Of a stretch of DNA of 52,258 bases, positions 52,014 to 52,258 are shown piece by piece; the first letter of the stretch is position 1; the number at the start of each line of letters is the position of its first letter. The notes under the pieces are model-generated. The model did not search any database, was not told where the DNA came from, and saw only the letters and a list, made by a program, of their open reading frames with translations. Position numbers and translations under genes: made by a program. The DNA comes from Promethearchaeota archaeon Loki_b32 (lineage in GTDB: Archaea; Asgardarchaeota; Lokiarchaeia; Sigyniarchaeales; SOKP01), in assembly GCA_005223125.1 (NCBI GenBank), contig NJBH01000029.1, forward strand, positions 1-52,258. Direction: 5' to 3'.

Positions 52014-52258
52014 TTAAATCATTCTAGCTAACTCTTTAACCCATTTACGAATCTCATCCCAATTTCTTGAATCGTAAACTCCGGGTTCTGTTTCCTTAAT
52101 TCCTGCTGGGATGAAATTTTCTCTTTCTGCGTCTAAGAATTTTCTATAAATTTTACCCATCTGATTATAATCCCAGATACCTCCAAACATGGTCATCGAG
52201 ATTGGATTCAAATCATATTTAGAAGCTTTATCTTCAAGATATTTTTTAGTAATTCTAA
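52014..52258 (-). CDS. Flavodoxin-domain protein, C-terminal part (runs off window)
   Basis: The frame is open to the right edge, so the gene is cut by the window. The visible end contains YDLNPISMTMFGGIWDYNQM, then FLDAERENFIPAGIKETEPG and VYDSRNWDEIRKWVKELARM. This fits the C-terminus of flavodoxin-like proteins related to HemG-type protoporphyrinogen oxidase in archaea. A TTG inside (52211) should not be taken as its start. The reaction cannot be assigned from the fragment. Confidence 0.65.
   Translation of the reverse strand, partial: RITKKYLEDKASKYDLNPISMTMFGGIWDYNQMGKIYRKFLDAERENFIPAGIKETEPGVYDSRNWDEIRKWVKELARMI

Noticed and set aside
1-52258. tRNA, rRNA, CRISPR arrays and insertion sequences
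   Set aside because: No tRNA arm sequences, regularly spaced repeats, transposase genes or terminal inverted repeats were found by reading.

Overview
The window is a very AT-rich archaeal chromosome segment with short spacers, genes packed in both orientations and no rRNA, tRNA or CRISPR array that I can see. An Asgard archaeon, most likely of the Lokiarchaeia type, is the best guess. The reasons are a secreted protein with a C-terminal sorting-like tail (314-991), a geranylgeranyl reductase for archaeal lipids (29216-30463), the remnant of a Cys-rich zinc-ribbon protein of a kind I associate with Lokiarchaea (30464-30728), and a possible longin/roadblock-like small protein (21911-22303). The lineage is inferred from style and gene content only.

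Layout. 1-11 kb holds housekeeping and accessory genes: a surface protein, a cyclophilin-like protein, an SDR, methyltransferases, a DUF885 metallohydrolase, an orphan DUF433 antitoxin, a GyrI-like domain, a GNAT, a HypB-like GTPase with a small left-handed beta-helix protein, a 3-hydroxyacyl-CoA dehydrogenase and a HisC-like aminotransferase. 11-14 kb is an iron alcohol dehydrogenase next to a tungsten aldehyde:ferredoxin oxidoreductase. 14-20 kb holds an ATP-NAD kinase-like gene, a corrinoid protein coupled to an MtaA/UroD-type methyltransferase, and an SDR/membrane protein/SDR operon whose first gene has ATC where ATG is expected. 20-22.3 kb is an unrecognised coiled-coil protein with a small partner.

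22.4-37 kb is the centre of the window: a lysine fermentation island. It has lysine 2,3-aminomutase (kamA), lysine 5,6-aminomutase (kamD, kamE) with its reactivase subunit (kamB), 3,5-diaminohexanoate dehydrogenase (kdd), the 3-keto-5-aminohexanoate cleavage enzyme (kce) and a class III aminotransferase that probably acts as 3-aminobutyryl-CoA aminotransferase (kat). Key catalytic residues of KamA, KamE and Kce fall at or within one position of the bacterial enzymes. No ammonia-lyase (kal), no kamC and no CoA-transferase genes are present. A divergent DMT-type permease carries its own C-terminal Lrp/AsnC-type RAM ligand-binding domain and is translationally coupled to a stand-alone RAM protein. 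This looks like a transporter directly gated or sensed by an amino acid.

37-48.5 kb extends the amino-acid theme: ornithine aminotransferase, carbamate kinase, an atypical ornithine carbamoyltransferase, a D-aminoacylase, a two-gene flavin/iron-sulfur amino or imino acid dehydrogenase, and a second tungsten oxidoreductase. Together they suggest an organism that lives on amino acids, including D- or N-acyl-D-amino acids, making ATP from carbamoyl phosphate and acyl-CoAs and passing electrons to ferredoxin.

48.5-52 kb is a scarred region. It has a 3' fragment of a quinone-oxidoreductase-like gene, a RelE/ParE toxin-antitoxin pair, a 3' fragment of an acetoacetyl-CoA synthetase, and two tandem intact paralogues of the oxidoreductase with less AT-rich composition, preceded by a tandem palindromic repeat. 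Four toxin-antitoxin or antitoxin loci (DUF433, HEPN/MNT, VapBC, RelBE) lie in the window. The last gene, flavodoxin-like, runs off the right edge.
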